Origin: Rubrivivax sp.
GTDB lineage: Bacteria; Pseudomonadota; Gammaproteobacteria; Burkholderiales; Burkholderiaceae_C
Length of the DNA: 7,395 nt
Direction: 5' to 3'
Assembly: GCA_027484885.1 (NCBI GenBank)
Contig: JAIXSD010000164.1
Location: 1 to 7,395 of the forward strand
The stretch's first letter is position 1. The number at the start of each line of letters is the position of its first letter. The notes beneath the pieces were generated by a model, which was given only the letters and a program-made list of their open reading frames with translations, was not told where the DNA came from and made no database searches. The position numbers and the translations under genes were made by a program. Shown here piece after piece: positions 7,209-7,395 of the stretch.

Positions 7209-7395
7209 GCGGCAGGATTCGGTTCAAAGCAGTTTTGGGGGTTTCGCGTGAGGCCCTGCAGCCCGTGCCGCTGCCAGGCTCATGGTTCCGGGGTCGGCCC
7301 TGGCGGGCCGACTTCCCTGCGCTGCTCGCACCTCGGGGCTGGCGCATAACTCACTCCGCTCCCTGCGTTCGCTTCGTTCAGACAGAAGCGCCAAG
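7209..7395. repeat. Non-coding right end resembling a dispersed intergenic repeat
   Basis: No gene is supported in these 187 bp. The sequence holds a strong hairpin (7290-7315) and then a pyrimidine-rich quasi-periodic tract (about 7347-7381) built of variants of CTCCGCT, GTTCGCT and TCGTTCAG. From memory, similar hairpin-plus-CTCACTCCGCTC...TTCAGACA stretches recur between genes in Burkholderiales. That repeat identity is recall, not a search result, and the element may continue past the window edge. A 62-codon minus-strand frame (7159-7347) crosses it but overlaps the patatin gene's end and looks like chance. Confidence 0.4.
7290..7315. terminator. Strong hairpin downstream of the acyl-CoA synthetase/patatin operon
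   Basis: A perfect 8-bp stem (GTCGGCCC / GGGCCGAC) with a TGGC loop extends to 11 bp if two G-U pairs and one more G-C pair are allowed. It begins 81 bp after the patatin stop codon. TTCCC follows rather than a T-run, so intrinsic termination is possible but not typical. It may instead be part of the repeat-like element that fills this end. Confidence 0.45.

Noticed and set aside
7159..7347. Short minus-strand open frame of 62 codons at the right end
   Set aside because: It overlaps the end of the patatin gene and the hairpin/repeat region, has a low-complexity Arg/Ser/Gly-rich translation and no ribosome-binding site I can support.

Overview
The window is GC-rich chromosomal DNA with strong G/C bias at third codon positions. 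Its gene content fits a betaproteobacterium of the order Burkholderiales, perhaps near Roseateles, Paucibacter or Rubrivivax. The grounds are a HAF-repeat protein with a PEP-CTERM-like tail, a long-form tryptophanyl-tRNA synthetase, a membrane PAS-GGDEF-EAL protein, and an acyl-CoA synthetase/patatin pair. The taxonomic placement is inferred from memory of these families. I see no rRNA, tRNA, CRISPR array, transposase or phage gene.

Layout: (1) Bases 1-390 (+) hold the 3' end of a secreted HAF-repeat protein with a variant exosortase sorting signal (VPEA instead of VPEP). (2) After a 70-bp convergent gap with a short GC hairpin comes a minus-strand gene (461-2740). It encodes a seven-helix membrane protein with PAS, degenerate GGDEF and intact EAL domains, most likely a cyclic-di-GMP phosphodiesterase. 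(3) A 143-bp divergent region separates it from trpS (2884-4197, +), which has a C-terminal extension beyond the catalytic core. (4) A 212-bp intergenic region holds a strong GC hairpin, two weaker inverted repeats and a good ribosome-binding site. (5) A tight two-gene operon follows: an AMP-forming long-chain acyl-CoA synthetase (4410-6110) and a patatin-like lipase/phospholipase (6114-7208), with only 3 bp between stop and start. (6) The last 187 bp are non-coding, with a strong hairpin and a pyrimidine-rich quasi-repetitive tract that resembles a dispersed intergenic repeat.

How the genes may work together: the patatin-like hydrolase could release fatty acids from lipid, and the synthetase could activate them to acyl-CoA, giving a small lipid-turnover or fatty-acid-salvage unit. 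The phosphodiesterase would lower cyclic-di-GMP in response to a membrane or PAS-sensed signal. A link to the neighbouring exosortase-sorted surface protein is possible, but the only support is that they are adjacent and convergent. trpS is a housekeeping gene with no clear functional tie to its neighbours.

Most of the window is ordinary. I found no convincing new biological system. The points most worth a second look are the acyl-CoA synthetase/patatin pair, the GEDQF-type GGDEF domain joined to an intact EAL domain, and the repeat-like right end.
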